Assembly (NCBI GenBank): GCA_964445815.1
Contig: CAYULW010000001.1
Location: 620,001-684,000 of the forward strand
From: CAYULW01 sp964445815
Lineage (GTDB): Bacteria > Bacteroidota > Bacteroidia > Flavobacteriales_E > Vicingaceae
DNA: 64,000 nt
Reading direction: 5' to 3'
A program made the translations under genes and the position numbers. Positions 27,016 through 35,829 of this stretch are shown one piece after another (the first letter of the stretch is position 1; each line of letters starts with the position of its first letter). The notes under the pieces were generated by a model that did no database searches, was not told the DNA's origin, and was given only the letters and a program-made list of their open reading frames with translations.

Positions 27016-28551
27016 CTAATCTAATTGGGTTTCACTCTGTAATTTGTATTGCCGAAGTTCACTCTTTTGATATTCCTTCCAATTTGCAAAGCTGTTTTTT
27101 AAGTGGTCCAATTTGTCTTCGCCTTTTGTCAAGAGCAATTCATCATAGTCGTCTGGTTTTGAGTGCAGTGTCACTAAGGATTCGGTTCTCTTAAACATTT
27201 TCTTAAGAACATAAATTGCTCCTGCACGGTATTTCCACAAAAACTTTGATAAATCAAGAAGTCTTAGATTTCGAATAAATACTGAAAGATACCCAAGTAC
27301 TTGATAGTACTCAATCCGGTTTCTTGATATGCCTGCAAATTCAAGTGCCCCTCCCAACTGTTTATTGTAATCATCCCAATCTCTGCTGATTAAGTGATAA
27401 CCATTGCTGTTGTTACTGGCCATTTCAGAAACTTTGGTTCCGGGGTAGGGTACCATTAATCCAAACATCGGTATATCAGGATTAATGACAGAAGCAAGCT
27501 TGATGGTTTTTTTAAGAGATGCCTGTGTCTCATCGGGTTGACCAAATAAGAAAAAAGCCCCCGTTTTAACCTTTTCTTCCTTTGCGATTTGAAAGGCCTT
27601 TTGAATCATCTTCAAATTGGTCCCTTTACCCATTTTTTTAAGTAACTCTTCGTCACCGGTTTCAACCCCTAGCTCAACAATATCAACTTTAGCCTGATGG
27701 AATAACTCAAAAATATCGCGGTCAACATACCTGACATGAGTTTGAACATCCCACTCCACTCGGCTGCCCAGCTTATTTTCAATTATTGCAGTTAAAAGAC
27801 TTACCGTATAACTCTTATTAACAGTGAATATTTCATCCCCAAATGAAATTCTCTTTGCACCTTTTTCGTCAATAAGGTATTGAATCTCTTCAATGATATT
27901 ATCAATACTACGGTGCCTGACGGCTTTACCTCCGGGATTCATACAAAAAGAGCAATTCAAAGGACAACCCCTTTGGGCCTGAATAAAATAGGTATTAGCG
28001 GAAGGCAGTAAGTCCCAAGCAGGCTTTTGGATAGAGTCAAGTTCTAGAACTCTGCTTCTGCTTTCATTTTTAATGGGCTGACCCTCTTCATTTCTAGAAA
28101 TAAGCCCTTTGATTTCTGCGAGATTTTGCTTCTTTTCCAGAGCATTGATGAGCTCAAGAAAAGTGATTTCACCTTCTCCAAAAACTCCAATATCAAAGGA
28201 TTTGAATTCGAGAAGCGTTTGCACCGGTAATGCACTTAAATGTACTCCTCCAATAACAGTCAGTAACTTATCATTCAGCTGCTTCAATTTAGCAGCTAGA
28301 TAAGCTGCAGGTTTTATTTCGTTAGTAAATGCAGTAAAACCAACTAGATCCGGCTTGAAGGAAAGTATTCTTTCAATCGTCTCTTCAAAGTTCAGTCTTT
28401 CAAATTTAGCATCAATTATACCTATTTCATGCTCAGAATACTCCATAATGTATCCCGCTAAATAAGCTAATCCAGTTCTTACAAAGTCAGGTGTATCATA
28501 CCAAGGTTCCAGTATGGATAAAACAGGTGGATTGATAAGCAGGACTCTCAT
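27016..28551 (-). CDS. B12-binding radical SAM enzyme
   Basis: A 511-residue class B radical SAM protein. Residues 1 to about 140 form a cobalamin-binding-like Rossmann domain ('LLINPPVLSILEPW', 'PDLVGFTAFT', 'VIGGVHLSALP'). The radical SAM core follows with the iron-sulfur cluster motif C-P-L-N-C-S-F-C and 'GVETGDEELLKKMGKG', 'GAFFLFGQPDET'. The C-terminus is basic and helical. Family members methylate unactivated carbons or rearrange substrates. It lies 65 bases upstream of, and in the same direction as, the PqqD-like gene, so they may share a transcript; a peptide substrate is plausible but unproven. Confidence 0.85.
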   Translation of the reverse strand: MRVLLINPPVLSILEPWYDTPDFVRTGLAYLAGYIMEYSEHEIGIIDAKFERLNFEETIERILSFKPDLVGFTAFTNEIKPAAYLAAKLKQLNDKLLTVIGGVHLSALPVQTLLEFKSFDIGVFGEGEITFLELINALEKKQNLAEIKGLISRNEEGQPIKNESRSRVLELDSIQKPAWDLLPSANTYFIQAQRGCPLNCSFCMNPGGKAVRHRSIDNIIEEIQYLIDEKGAKRISFGDEIFTVNKSYTVSLLTAIIENKLGSRVEWDVQTHVRYVDRDIFELFHQAKVDIVELGVETGDEELLKKMGKGTNLKMIQKAFQIAKEEKVKTGAFFLFGQPDETQASLKKTIKLASVINPDIPMFGLMVPYPGTKVSEMASNNSNGYHLISRDWDDYNKQLGGALEFAGISRNRIEYYQVLGYLSVFIRNLRLLDLSKFLWKYRAGAIYVLKKMFKRTESLVTLHSKPDDYDELLLTKGEDKLDHLKNSFANWKEYQKSELRQYKLQSETQLD

Positions 28552-28620
28552 TTACAAGCACAATGATAACGAATAGCTTTGGTTTAAAACTCTTGATCGT
28601 TTTCTTCCAAAGACCAGAAT

Positions 28621-29766
28621 TTAGATTGTAGGTTTTATTTTGTCCGAAAGATTAAGCGATTTAATTCTTTTAGCCATTGCCTGTGCTATCAATTCATTTC
28701 CCTTTGGAAAAACATGACAGAAATCCAGATACATTCCTTGTTCGTTGTCAAATGCAAACCTGAGGTCAAGAAAATACGCCTTTAATTCGGCATATTCTTC
28801 TTGCTCAAGCATCGAAATGACATTGTTGTAATATTCGGTATAAGTATCATCAGCCTCAACTGCTTTTTCAAGTCTAGTGCCTTTAAAGTAGCTAAGATCA
28901 GGATTGCCAATGTGCATTAGAGGTTGCAGCACGCATATAAACTTTATGCCCTTACGTTCACACAAATGCTTCATGCTGAGCCATGTCTCGAGCAGTTCAA
29001 AAGCTGCTAGTTCATTGTCTTTTTCAGTGACCCCTAAATGTCGATGTGGAGTAAAAAGTTGAAGGTTCTCAGAAAATAAACCTAGCCCTTTTGCCAAGCG
29101 CCTATAGCCGGGAAAAGCAATAGTATGATTACCTAAAGCTGGATTGGCAATGTCACTCAATTTTTTCGCCATTCTATCACGCCAAAGATGTTGGTAAAAG
29201 TCCTTTTCAACTGGCGAATCATTAGCACCGTCATAGCTTATGACCAAATCAGGTCTAAGTCCTTTATTTAATTCAATTTGCAACAAAGTGTAGCTTTGAA
29301 AGGCGCAGTAACCATTTTGGCCAAGGTTGTACACCCAAGTTGAATCGAGATATTTTGCTAAGTGGGAAGGAATGGTGTTCTCGTCATTTACTCCATAACC
29401 CCACATTGTGGAGCCACCTAGTAATGCGATTTGACTTGATGTCTGTTCTTTAGGTGGAAGATTAGCGGTAGTTCTAAAGCCAAATGTATCTACGTTTATG
29501 GTTTTGCTGTTTATCGTATTGCATCTCCAAGCCATGTGAGAACAATATTCTGCTCTAACTTTCATGTGATCTTTCCAATAATCAAGAGCCCAGTCATACT
29601 GTTTATAAGGGCTAAGTTGAAATCGAGAATTGATATTCTTCGCAATCGGGTTTTGCTGAGGTTTAAATTCAAAATAAGTAGCCAAGATGGCATCTGTAGC
29701 AAGCAGCAAAAAAAGCAAAACAATCAGATTTATAAGAACTAGCTTAAGTGTTTTTTTCCTCTTCAT
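28621..29766 (-). CDS. SGNH/GDSL-type hydrolase, membrane-anchored
   Basis: About 381 residues. An N-terminal membrane anchor ('VLINLIVLLFLLLATDAIL') is followed by an SGNH hydrolase domain: block I 'LLGGSTMWGYG' with the nucleophile Ser at about 119, block II 'NLGQNGYCAFQS', block III 'SYDGANDSPV' and block V 'YLDFCHVFPKGN' (D-x-x-H). All blocks look intact, so it may act as an esterase or acyltransferase at the periplasmic face. A TTG three codons upstream (29775) also opens the frame, but the ATG at 29766 is better. It is divergent from the S15 hydrolase gene. Confidence 0.75.
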   Translation of the reverse strand: MKRKKTLKLVLINLIVLLFLLLATDAILATYFEFKPQQNPIAKNINSRFQLSPYKQYDWALDYWKDHMKVRAEYCSHMAWRCNTINSKTINVDTFGFRTTANLPPKEQTSSQIALLGGSTMWGYGVNDENTIPSHLAKYLDSTWVYNLGQNGYCAFQSYTLLQIELNKGLRPDLVISYDGANDSPVEKDFYQHLWRDRMAKKLSDIANPALGNHTIAFPGYRRLAKGLGLFSENLQLFTPHRHLGVTEKDNELAAFELLETWLSMKHLCERKGIKFICVLQPLMHIGNPDLSYFKGTRLEKAVEADDTYTEYYNNVISMLEQEEYAELKAYFLDLRFAFDNEQGMYLDFCHVFPKGNELIAQAMAKRIKSLNLSDKIKPTI

Positions 29767-29772
29767 TGGGAG

Positions 29773-29780
29773 CAAATATA
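29773..29780 (-). promoter_or_regulatory. Candidate Bacteroidota -7 box TATATTTG
   Basis: On the - strand this reads TATATTTG, a perfect TAnnTTTG box, but it lies directly before the SGNH gene start, so transcription from it would give an almost leaderless message. I see no TTG at the usual -33 spacing. Weak evidence in AT-rich DNA. Confidence 0.25.
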
Positions 29781-29914
29781 TCTAAATTTAGAGTGGCTAC
29801 TCTTCTGCATTTTACATGTAAGGAAAGCTTTAAATTGATTATTTAAGGGACCTTTTTAATGTCGTTTATAGAGATTGATTAATCAGATAAGAAAGATAGA
29901 TGTCAGATAGTTGC

Positions 29915-29922
29915 TATTTTTG
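29915..29922 (+). promoter_or_regulatory. Candidate Bacteroidota -7 box TATTTTTG
   Basis: A TAnnTTTG match in the 258-base divergent region before the S15 hydrolase gene. The leader to the ATG at 30025 would be about 95 bases. No convincing -33 TTG is seen. The rest of the divergent region holds only very short ORFs. Confidence 0.3.
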
Positions 29923-30024
29923 ACCTCGTTTATTTTAAGAAATAGCGTTTTTAATATCAAGACTTCCTGATAAGAAAGGCTTTCTCATTGAAGAAGAGAT
30001 AAGATTAATGCAAGGATACAATAG

Positions 30025-31818
30025 ATGCCGATAAAAAATTCCGATAAAAGTAATGGTGTACCTGAAGTTTATTCTGTTTTAAAACGTTACAAAACCTCAA
30101 TTAACTCTTCTTTTTATTTGGAAATGAGAGACGGTGTCAAGCTTGCCGTTGATCTGCATTTGCCTGAGGGTATTGAGGATGAAAAAATTCCTGCTATTAT
30201 TCATCAGACACGTTATCGACGAGGGATTGCGATTCGTAAACCTTTCAATTGGTTTTTTAGTGGAAGAGGACTTCGAAAACTGGATAAAATAAGAGAGCAT
30301 TTTGTGAATAGTGGTTATGCTTGGTTAAATGTAGATGTGAGAGGTACGGGAGCATCATTTGGCGAATGGCAGTATCCCTGGTGGAAGGAGGAAGTTAAAG
30401 ATGGGATAGAAATAATTGATTGGGTGATTCAACAAGATTGGAGCAATCAGAATGTAGGAACTACCGGTATTTCTTATGCAGGAACTGCTGCAGAATTTCT
30501 AGCCGCTCAACAGCATCCGGCTTTGAAAGCCTGTATCCCAATGTATTCCCTTTTTGATGTTTACGATGATATAGTGATGCCAGGTGGTGTTTTTCTGAGG
30601 TGGTTTGTAGAATCTTGGGAGCTAACCAATCGTCGCTTGGATCAGAACAAAAAACCTCCTAAAGCATCAATGGTTTCCGTTTTGACCAATGGAGTAAAAA
30701 AAGTAAATCAAGGTGAAAATTTTACTGATGTTATAAAGGCACATGAGAAAAATACGAATATAGCTGAAGAAGCAGCACCATTAAATTATCGAGATGATCT
30801 AAGTCCGGGCTTAGGGATAAAAATGGACGACTTTTCTCCGCATCATCAAATTGATGCCTTAAATCAAAGTAAAACAGCTATTTACAGTTGGAGCGGTTGG
30901 TATGATGGTACTTATGCGCACGCAGCTATAAAACGATTTTTAAACCTTAAGCACAACAGCAAGAAACTCATTATTGGTCCCTGGGATCATGGAGGCAAAT
31001 ACAACATTGACCAATTCAGTAAATCAACATTTCATCATTCGGAGGAGATGCTTAAGTTCTTTGATTTCCATCTAAAGAATAAGACAAATGATTTAGCTAA
31101 GGAATCTCCAATCCATTACTACACTTTGGTAGAAGGAAAATGGAAGAGTGCGCAACAATGGCCTCCACATCAGTATGAAACTGTATTTTATTTGAATCAG
31201 GGCAATCAATTGCAAGAAAAAAAGTCAACCGAAACAAATTCGGTTACAGAATATGAAGTGGATCATAATTGTAGTAGCGGAAAGTGGACTCGATATAGAG
31301 CCTTAAATGGAGTAGAAAAAAAGGCCATGCTCTATAAAAATTGGCACAAGCGAAAAGGAAAAAGCATCACTTTTGAAAGTAAACCTCTAGAAACAGATCG
31401 AGAACTTACAGGTCATCCATTGGTCGAATTATACCTTGAAAGCAATCAGCCCGATGGCAATTTGTTTGTTTATTTAGAAGATGTTGATGAGCGGGGACAG
31501 GCCGCTTACATTACCGAAGGCATGTTACGATTGATTCACAGAAATGCTTTTGCAGAAAATCTTCATCTGGATGTGGTACCTGTTCGTTCTTATTTAAAAG
31601 AACAATCAGAAGAAATGCCCGGAGGTATAGCTGAAAAGGTGCAAGTAGATTTATTGCCTATTTCCTATTTAATTAAGAAGAATCATCGCATTCGAATTTC
31701 AATCTGTGGTTCGGATGTTGAATATTTTAATGTCAACAATAGCGGTTCTGCTATTTGGAAATTGCACCATTCTGTAACTAAAGCATCCAAGCTTAAGCTT
31801 CCAATAATCAATCACTAG
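30025..31818 (+). CDS. CocE/NonD family (peptidase S15-type) hydrolase
   Basis: A 597-residue alpha/beta hydrolase of the X-Pro dipeptidyl-peptidase/CocE family. The nucleophile elbow G-I-S-Y-A-G places Ser150; the acid is Asp294 in 'SGWYDGTYAHAAI' and the base His322 in 'IGPWDHGGKYN'. The oxyanion Tyr region 'HQTRYRRG' and the C-terminal jelly-roll ('SVTEYEVDHNCSSGKWTRY', 'HRIRISICGSD') are present, so the protein appears complete. No signal peptide is visible. Members cleave acyl or peptide bonds after Pro or in esters. In this setting it might process or inactivate a peptide product, but it may equally be a general hydrolase. Confidence 0.8.
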   Translation: MPIKNSDKSNGVPEVYSVLKRYKTSINSSFYLEMRDGVKLAVDLHLPEGIEDEKIPAIIHQTRYRRGIAIRKPFNWFFSGRGLRKLDKIREHFVNSGYAWLNVDVRGTGASFGEWQYPWWKEEVKDGIEIIDWVIQQDWSNQNVGTTGISYAGTAAEFLAAQQHPALKACIPMYSLFDVYDDIVMPGGVFLRWFVESWELTNRRLDQNKKPPKASMVSVLTNGVKKVNQGENFTDVIKAHEKNTNIAEEAAPLNYRDDLSPGLGIKMDDFSPHHQIDALNQSKTAIYSWSGWYDGTYAHAAIKRFLNLKHNSKKLIIGPWDHGGKYNIDQFSKSTFHHSEEMLKFFDFHLKNKTNDLAKESPIHYYTLVEGKWKSAQQWPPHQYETVFYLNQGNQLQEKKSTETNSVTEYEVDHNCSSGKWTRYRALNGVEKKAMLYKNWHKRKGKSITFESKPLETDRELTGHPLVELYLESNQPDGNLFVYLEDVDERGQAAYITEGMLRLIHRNAFAENLHLDVVPVRSYLKEQSEEMPGGIAEKVQVDLLPISYLIKKNHRIRISICGSDVEYFNVNNSGSAIWKLHHSVTKASKLKLPIINH

Positions 31819-31830
31819 GTAACTTCTTTT

Positions 31831-32655
31831 TTAAGGTAGGTAAGACAACTCGTTCATTGCAGACCTGTGTTTCTCAACAAGCAGGCTTATTTGCTCTTTT
31901 GTAAGCACAGATTTCCATTCGCCAACCATTCCCTTTCTAAAAAACTGCTGACTTTCTATCGACCCCTCTTTGAATCTTTTCTCTCGCTCTTGACTTTGTA
32001 AAATGGATAAAGTGCTGTTTGAAATGGCTTCGTTTATTTCTTCATCAGAGTAAGATAAATCCAAATAATTTACAACTCCTTTAAAAGCATTGAATGAATC
32101 CAAAAGCATATCCTCATATCGTATTATATGAACTTTAAGTTGACTCTTTACCCAACTTTTGTAATGTAAATCCCATGAGCTCAAAAAAGCCGCAGTAAGT
32201 CTTTGATTAGCAAAATGTTGCTCTCCTAAGGTGGCGCTTTTGTCATTCATAAAAAGAATGGCTTTATCAATCGACCAATTTTTATGGTGTGCTAATGAGA
32301 TGACCACATCCAAAGGATTCCTGGTAATGTATATCACTTTCTGATCTTGATCTATTACTAAAGGTTCTCCATCCCAAAAACTTCTATTCGCCTGATGAAT
32401 TTTTACGCAGCTGTTTTCTACCATGTAATTCGGAAGTTCCTTATATAATTCTCTTCTAACTTGTTGCAGCTCCCTAAACGTTAATTCTGAGGGCTCGTAT
32501 GGGGTATAATATTCTATTAAATGATTATCATTTGCCAGATAGGTCTTCAAAAGTTGATTTATGTTAGCTGCCTCTTTTTTACCGCTAAATAGATTTGTAA
32601 AAAACACACGCAACCATGTATTGCCTGACTTTGGGTATGATGCTAACCAAAACAT
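31831..32655 (-). CDS. PAPS-dependent sulfotransferase
   Basis: About 274 residues of the Sulfotransfer_1 family. The 5'-phosphosulfate loop is 'SYPKSGNTWLRVF' (residues 6-18), and the 3'-phosphate motif is 'KVIYITRNPLDVVISLAHH' near residue 110. The C-terminal 'FRKGMVGEWKSVLTKEQ' is the family's R-K-G-x-x-G-x-W-K motif that also contacts PAP. All key motifs are intact, so it is very probably active. The ATG at 32655 is preferred over a TTG one codon earlier. It is the last gene of a - strand operon with the HPr-kinase-like and Asp-hydroxylase genes. Confidence 0.87.
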   Translation of the reverse strand: MFWLASYPKSGNTWLRVFFTNLFSGKKEAANINQLLKTYLANDNHLIEYYTPYEPSELTFRELQQVRRELYKELPNYMVENSCVKIHQANRSFWDGEPLVIDQDQKVIYITRNPLDVVISLAHHKNWSIDKAILFMNDKSATLGEQHFANQRLTAAFLSSWDLHYKSWVKSQLKVHIIRYEDMLLDSFNAFKGVVNYLDLSYSDEEINEAISNSTLSILQSQEREKRFKEGSIESQQFFRKGMVGEWKSVLTKEQISLLVEKHRSAMNELSYLP

Positions 32656-32658
32656 CAA

Positions 32659-33558
32659 TTAAGAATGAATATGATTAATAATCAAATCAACTTGTTCATG
32701 AAGTGAGTTTTTAGACCTTGGTTGATGAATCTCATACAATTTAATTTGTTTAGACAAAGCGGCGCACATTGTAAAATGTTGCTTTTTCAATCCTAAACCC
32801 TCAATGAGTTGAGTTCTGTATGTTTGTCGCATTAATTTTACAAGTTTCTCTTTCCCTTTTACTTCCTCAATTCGCAAAGTTCGATCATAAATGTTTGGAG
32901 AAAGAATAAAGAGTTTTTCCACTTGAGATCCACCAAATTCGCAGTTTTGCTCAACAGCATGAGCATATTTTTCTAAATCTGCTCGAATTTTCTCTTTCTC
33001 ATTAACTTCTTTATTTAACCAATCAAGTGCATCAGGCCATAACTTTATTCTTGCTATACCTTGTTTTAAAATGGCTTTACTTCTTTCAAACATGATGGGT
33101 GACAAATCATCAGTTAATGCTAAAAAGCCTTTTTCTTGTAAGGCGGCGACTAAGGTTGATTTTCCGGCTCCTGAATTTCCGGCAAACAAATAGCTTTTAC
33201 CATTGTGTGCAACAGCACTTGCATGTATCGGTAGAGTTCCTCTTAAATGACACAAACCACCTAATACTGAGGCAAACAAATACACCTTCACTTCTTTAAA
33301 GTCAACACCCTCTTCCTGATCAATCCAAATTTCCTTACCATCAATCACATAGAAACGCGCAATCCCTTCTATATTCAATTGATAATGACCTGGTTTTACT
33401 TGGAAGCCGATGCCCTTTTTATGTGCCCCATCTAAGTCTTTTGTTACACTTTTCTCTTTAATTGTGATGTCTACTTCACTCTTATTACTCCCTTCAAAAA
33501 GCTCAACTAATTTGAACTCTGAAGCTACATTCCAACCAAAAACGGAGTAATAATACAT
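32659..33558 (-). CDS. HPr kinase-like protein (possible peptide kinase)
   Basis: A 299-residue protein with an HPr-kinase-type P-loop domain: 'LPIHASAVAHNG' before Walker A G-N-S-G-A-G-K-S-T (residues 127-135), and the acidic pair D150-D151 in 'LALTDDLSPI'. The N-terminal 100 residues differ from HprK proper, which argues against carbon-control function. Homologues in lasso clusters (paeninodin type) phosphorylate the hydroxyl of the C-terminal Ser of the precursor. The candidate precursor here ends in Ser. The gene lies between the Asp-hydroxylase and sulfotransferase genes with gaps of a few bases, in a tailoring-like operon. Confidence 0.78.
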   Translation of the reverse strand: MYYYSVFGWNVASEFKLVELFEGSNKSEVDITIKEKSVTKDLDGAHKKGIGFQVKPGHYQLNIEGIARFYVIDGKEIWIDQEEGVDFKEVKVYLFASVLGGLCHLRGTLPIHASAVAHNGKSYLFAGNSGAGKSTLVAALQEKGFLALTDDLSPIMFERSKAILKQGIARIKLWPDALDWLNKEVNEKEKIRADLEKYAHAVEQNCEFGGSQVEKLFILSPNIYDRTLRIEEVKGKEKLVKLMRQTYRTQLIEGLGLKKQHFTMCAALSKQIKLYEIHQPRSKNSLHEQVDLIINHIHS

Positions 33559-33564
33559 AGAACC

Positions 33565-34122
33565 TTATTTGCTTGTGGGAAAATACTCAAAGATTAGATG
33601 AATTCGATCGGTGTCGCCCTTATTAACTGCCCAATGCAATTGGTTATTATTTACCTCATAGGCTTTGCCTACTTCCATGTGAATTGCTTTACCGTTGGCA
33701 TAGAAGTAAACCTTACTATTGGTTTGCAAAGGCACATGTATTTTATGAGGAAACTGAGCCGAGGGTGATTTGTCAATGTGTTTCTTTACCTCAGAATGTG
33801 CAGGCAAGTTGGCTAACATAATTCGAGGAGAATGTCCTTTGGTATAGTCATAATCTTTAACTGCCTCTGCTATAATAGGCTCAATCAATGCTTTCCAATC
33901 CGGCCATAATTCAGTGTCATAACTTTCCAAATGAGAAGTTAAGTTTTTTGGAAATCGAAAGACTAAATGCTTTGCTTTGCCTAAAGCCGCAAACTTATTT
34001 GGCTTGCTCTTATTGGCAGCAGACCAGTAGCTTTCTTCTAGCCGGTTGACTTTTTGTTGTAAGGCAGAAATGTTGACTTGCCCAAGTTTTCTATAACTCG
34101 TGGTTTTATTTGGATTTATCAC
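33565..34122 (-). CDS. Aspartyl/asparaginyl beta-hydroxylase family Fe/2OG oxygenase
   Basis: A 185-residue Asp/Asn beta-hydroxylase (PF05118-type) jelly-roll. The iron site is H115-x-D117 in 'VKKHIDKS' and H163 in 'NQLHWAVN'; R173 in 'DRIHLIFEYF' is placed to bind 2-oxoglutarate. 'IMLANLPAHS' and 'FPHKIHVPLQTN' are shared with the paralogue at 55682. The start is GTG, overlapping the GT8 gene by 17 bases. Known members hydroxylate Asp or Asn in proteins or small molecules, and one such enzyme hydroxylates Asp in the lasso peptide canucin. The candidate core contains two adjacent Asp residues. Confidence 0.8.
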   Translation of the reverse strand: MINPNKTTSYRKLGQVNISALQQKVNRLEESYWSAANKSKPNKFAALGKAKHLVFRFPKNLTSHLESYDTELWPDWKALIEPIIAEAVKDYDYTKGHSPRIMLANLPAHSEVKKHIDKSPSAQFPHKIHVPLQTNSKVYFYANGKAIHMEVGKAYEVNNNQLHWAVNKGDTDRIHLIFEYFPTSK

Positions 34123-35044
34123 GAAACGAAGTTAGTAGAATTATAGCGCTTAATAAGCGATTTTGAAGCGACATTTTTATTTCCATTTCTTTATAAAAGC
34201 TCAAATTTAATTGATGCCATTTTACAAGTTGAACAGGTGGCTTTTTCCCTTTCAAAACCCTCTTAACCCAGGCTTTTCTTTTCCAGGGTTTTGGGTGCCT
34301 TAAATAGTGAATGATTGCCATATCTTCCTCTTTCTTATATCTTATATCTTTCTCTTTGGCCAATACAAACCGATTGTATTTCTTTTCAATTTGATTATAA
34401 TTGGCCGCAAAATGCTGATTCAAAATAAACTGATCGGTATGTCCGCTTTCTAATTTTTTAAAGTTTGTTGACTGAAGGCGTCCAAGCAATTGATTGTATG
34501 TTTCTTGTTCAATTTTATCCAAGCGAATATGCACCACTCCGGCATTAAAGGTCGAATATAAAGTGTCTTTAGAATTTGAAGAGAAGTCAATTAAGTTTCG
34601 TTTTCCTGCTTTTAAAGAATGCCAATCTAAGCAAGCTGAAATCGGATATTCCAAATCAAACAATTCCGAAACGTTTGAATTAAAAAGCACATCGCTATCT
34701 ACAAATAGAATGGAATCATAGTCCATATTAAAAGTTTGCAAACTATAAAACCGCCTGACTCTATTGTTAAGATTGGGGAACTTTTGACTTAGTAATTCCA
34801 ATGCCTTACTCAAGCGCTTTTCCAGAAAAATACATTCAACACCAAACCATTGTGCTAAGTTTTTTTGATCTTTTTCATCCAAATCATCATGAATGACTAT
34901 CAATTCAATTTCAGAACCTTCGTGATGCTTTAAAAATGAATAAAACATCAGTCGAGTTCCTTCTAAATAAGATTTACTACAAACGCTTACTAAGGCTTTT
35001 TTCAAAATAGTTTTGTCTCTTAATATTGTCAAAAGTAAGACCAT
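34106..35044 (-). CDS. GT8-like glycosyltransferase
   Basis: A 312-residue GT-A glycosyltransferase resembling family 8. 'VSVCSKSYLEGTRLMFYSFLKHH' opens the nucleotide-binding domain, quoted here by its core 'YLEGTRLMFYSFL', and 'SILFVDSDVLFNSNVSEL' contains the D-x-D metal site. 'DQFILNQHF' and 'IIHYLRHPKPW' match the GT8 H-x-x-x-x-K/P-W end. It heads the - strand operon GT8 - Asp hydroxylase - HPr-kinase-like - sulfotransferase, so glycosylation may be a step in tailoring of the same product. Sugar donor unknown. Confidence 0.75.
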   Translation of the reverse strand: MVLLLTILRDKTILKKALVSVCSKSYLEGTRLMFYSFLKHHEGSEIELIVIHDDLDEKDQKNLAQWFGVECIFLEKRLSKALELLSQKFPNLNNRVRRFYSLQTFNMDYDSILFVDSDVLFNSNVSELFDLEYPISACLDWHSLKAGKRNLIDFSSNSKDTLYSTFNAGVVHIRLDKIEQETYNQLLGRLQSTNFKKLESGHTDQFILNQHFAANYNQIEKKYNRFVLAKEKDIRYKKEEDMAIIHYLRHPKPWKRKAWVKRVLKGKKPPVQLVKWHQLNLSFYKEMEIKMSLQNRLLSAIILLTSFRDKSK

Positions 35045-35096
35045 ATAGGGTCTCTAGGTGCAGTTTATCAAGCTTTATCAATACTTTTACTTTGCC

Positions 35097-35828
35097 ATGT
35101 TTACAAAAGAACAAATACAGAAAATAGCCAATAAGTGTGCTAATCGAAACGCACTAATTCAAAGCATCATTGGCTCGTGTAAAGCAGTGAATATAGCTGA
35201 AGTAGGTGTATTTAAAGGAGACTTAAGTGCTTACCTCTTGAAAAAGAGTTCAGCCATAAAAAAGTATGCCCTTGTAGACCCATGGCGAAACCTAGCAGAT
35301 TGGAATAAGCCCTTTAATCAATCGGATGAAGCATTTGAGGAAGTTTTTCAAACCGTATTGAGAAAACTCGATTTTGCAAAAGAGAGAATTGAAATTCATA
35401 GAGGAAAAACACAAGAAGTTAGCAGTCAGTTTAAAGATGAATCACTCGATTTTATCTACATAGATGGAGATCATACCTTGAAGGGAATTACCATTGATTT
35501 AATTCAATGGTGGGATAAACTGAATGAACACGGCGTTTTAATGGGAGATGATTTTTATCCATCCATTAAAAGAAAGAATTTGAAGTATGAACCGACTTTG
35601 GTTTTTCCCTTTGCGTTATACTTTGCAGAAGCGATGAATGTAAAAATTTATGGGCTTCCTTACCATCAATTTTTAATCGACAAATCGCAGAAGTCATTTG
35701 AGTTTATAGATTTTACAGATTCATACCATCAAACAACTTTAAAGCCATTGATTGAGGATGTTGTTCAAGCACTGCAGGCTTCAAATTCCATAAAAAGTCG
35801 AATTAAACGCCTGATTAAAGGGCGTTGA
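35097..35828 (+). CDS. Class I SAM-dependent methyltransferase (Methyltransf_24 type)
   Basis: About 243 residues. Motif I is 'NIAEVGVFKGDLSAYLL', and 'SLDFIYIDGDHTLKGITIDL' is the acidic motif common to Methyltransf_24/macrocin O-methyltransferase-like enzymes. 'GVLMGDDFYPSIKR' follows. An ATG at 35058 is also in frame, but it is only 13 bases from the divergent GT8 start; the ATG at 35097 gives a more typical N-terminus (M-F-T-K-E-Q). It stands alone on the + strand and converges with the asparagine-synthetase-like gene. O- or N-methylation of a sugar or peptide is possible. Confidence 0.76.
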   Translation: MFTKEQIQKIANKCANRNALIQSIIGSCKAVNIAEVGVFKGDLSAYLLKKSSAIKKYALVDPWRNLADWNKPFNQSDEAFEEVFQTVLRKLDFAKERIEIHRGKTQEVSSQFKDESLDFIYIDGDHTLKGITIDLIQWWDKLNEHGVLMGDDFYPSIKRKNLKYEPTLVFPFALYFAEAMNVKIYGLPYHQFLIDKSQKSFEFIDFTDSYHQTTLKPLIEDVVQALQASNSIKSRIKRLIKGR

Positions 35829-35829
35829 T

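Noticed and set aside
32659..33558. True HPr kinase/phosphorylase of carbon control
   Set aside because: The N-terminal part does not resemble HprK, no HPr or PTS genes are near, and it is in a tailoring operon.
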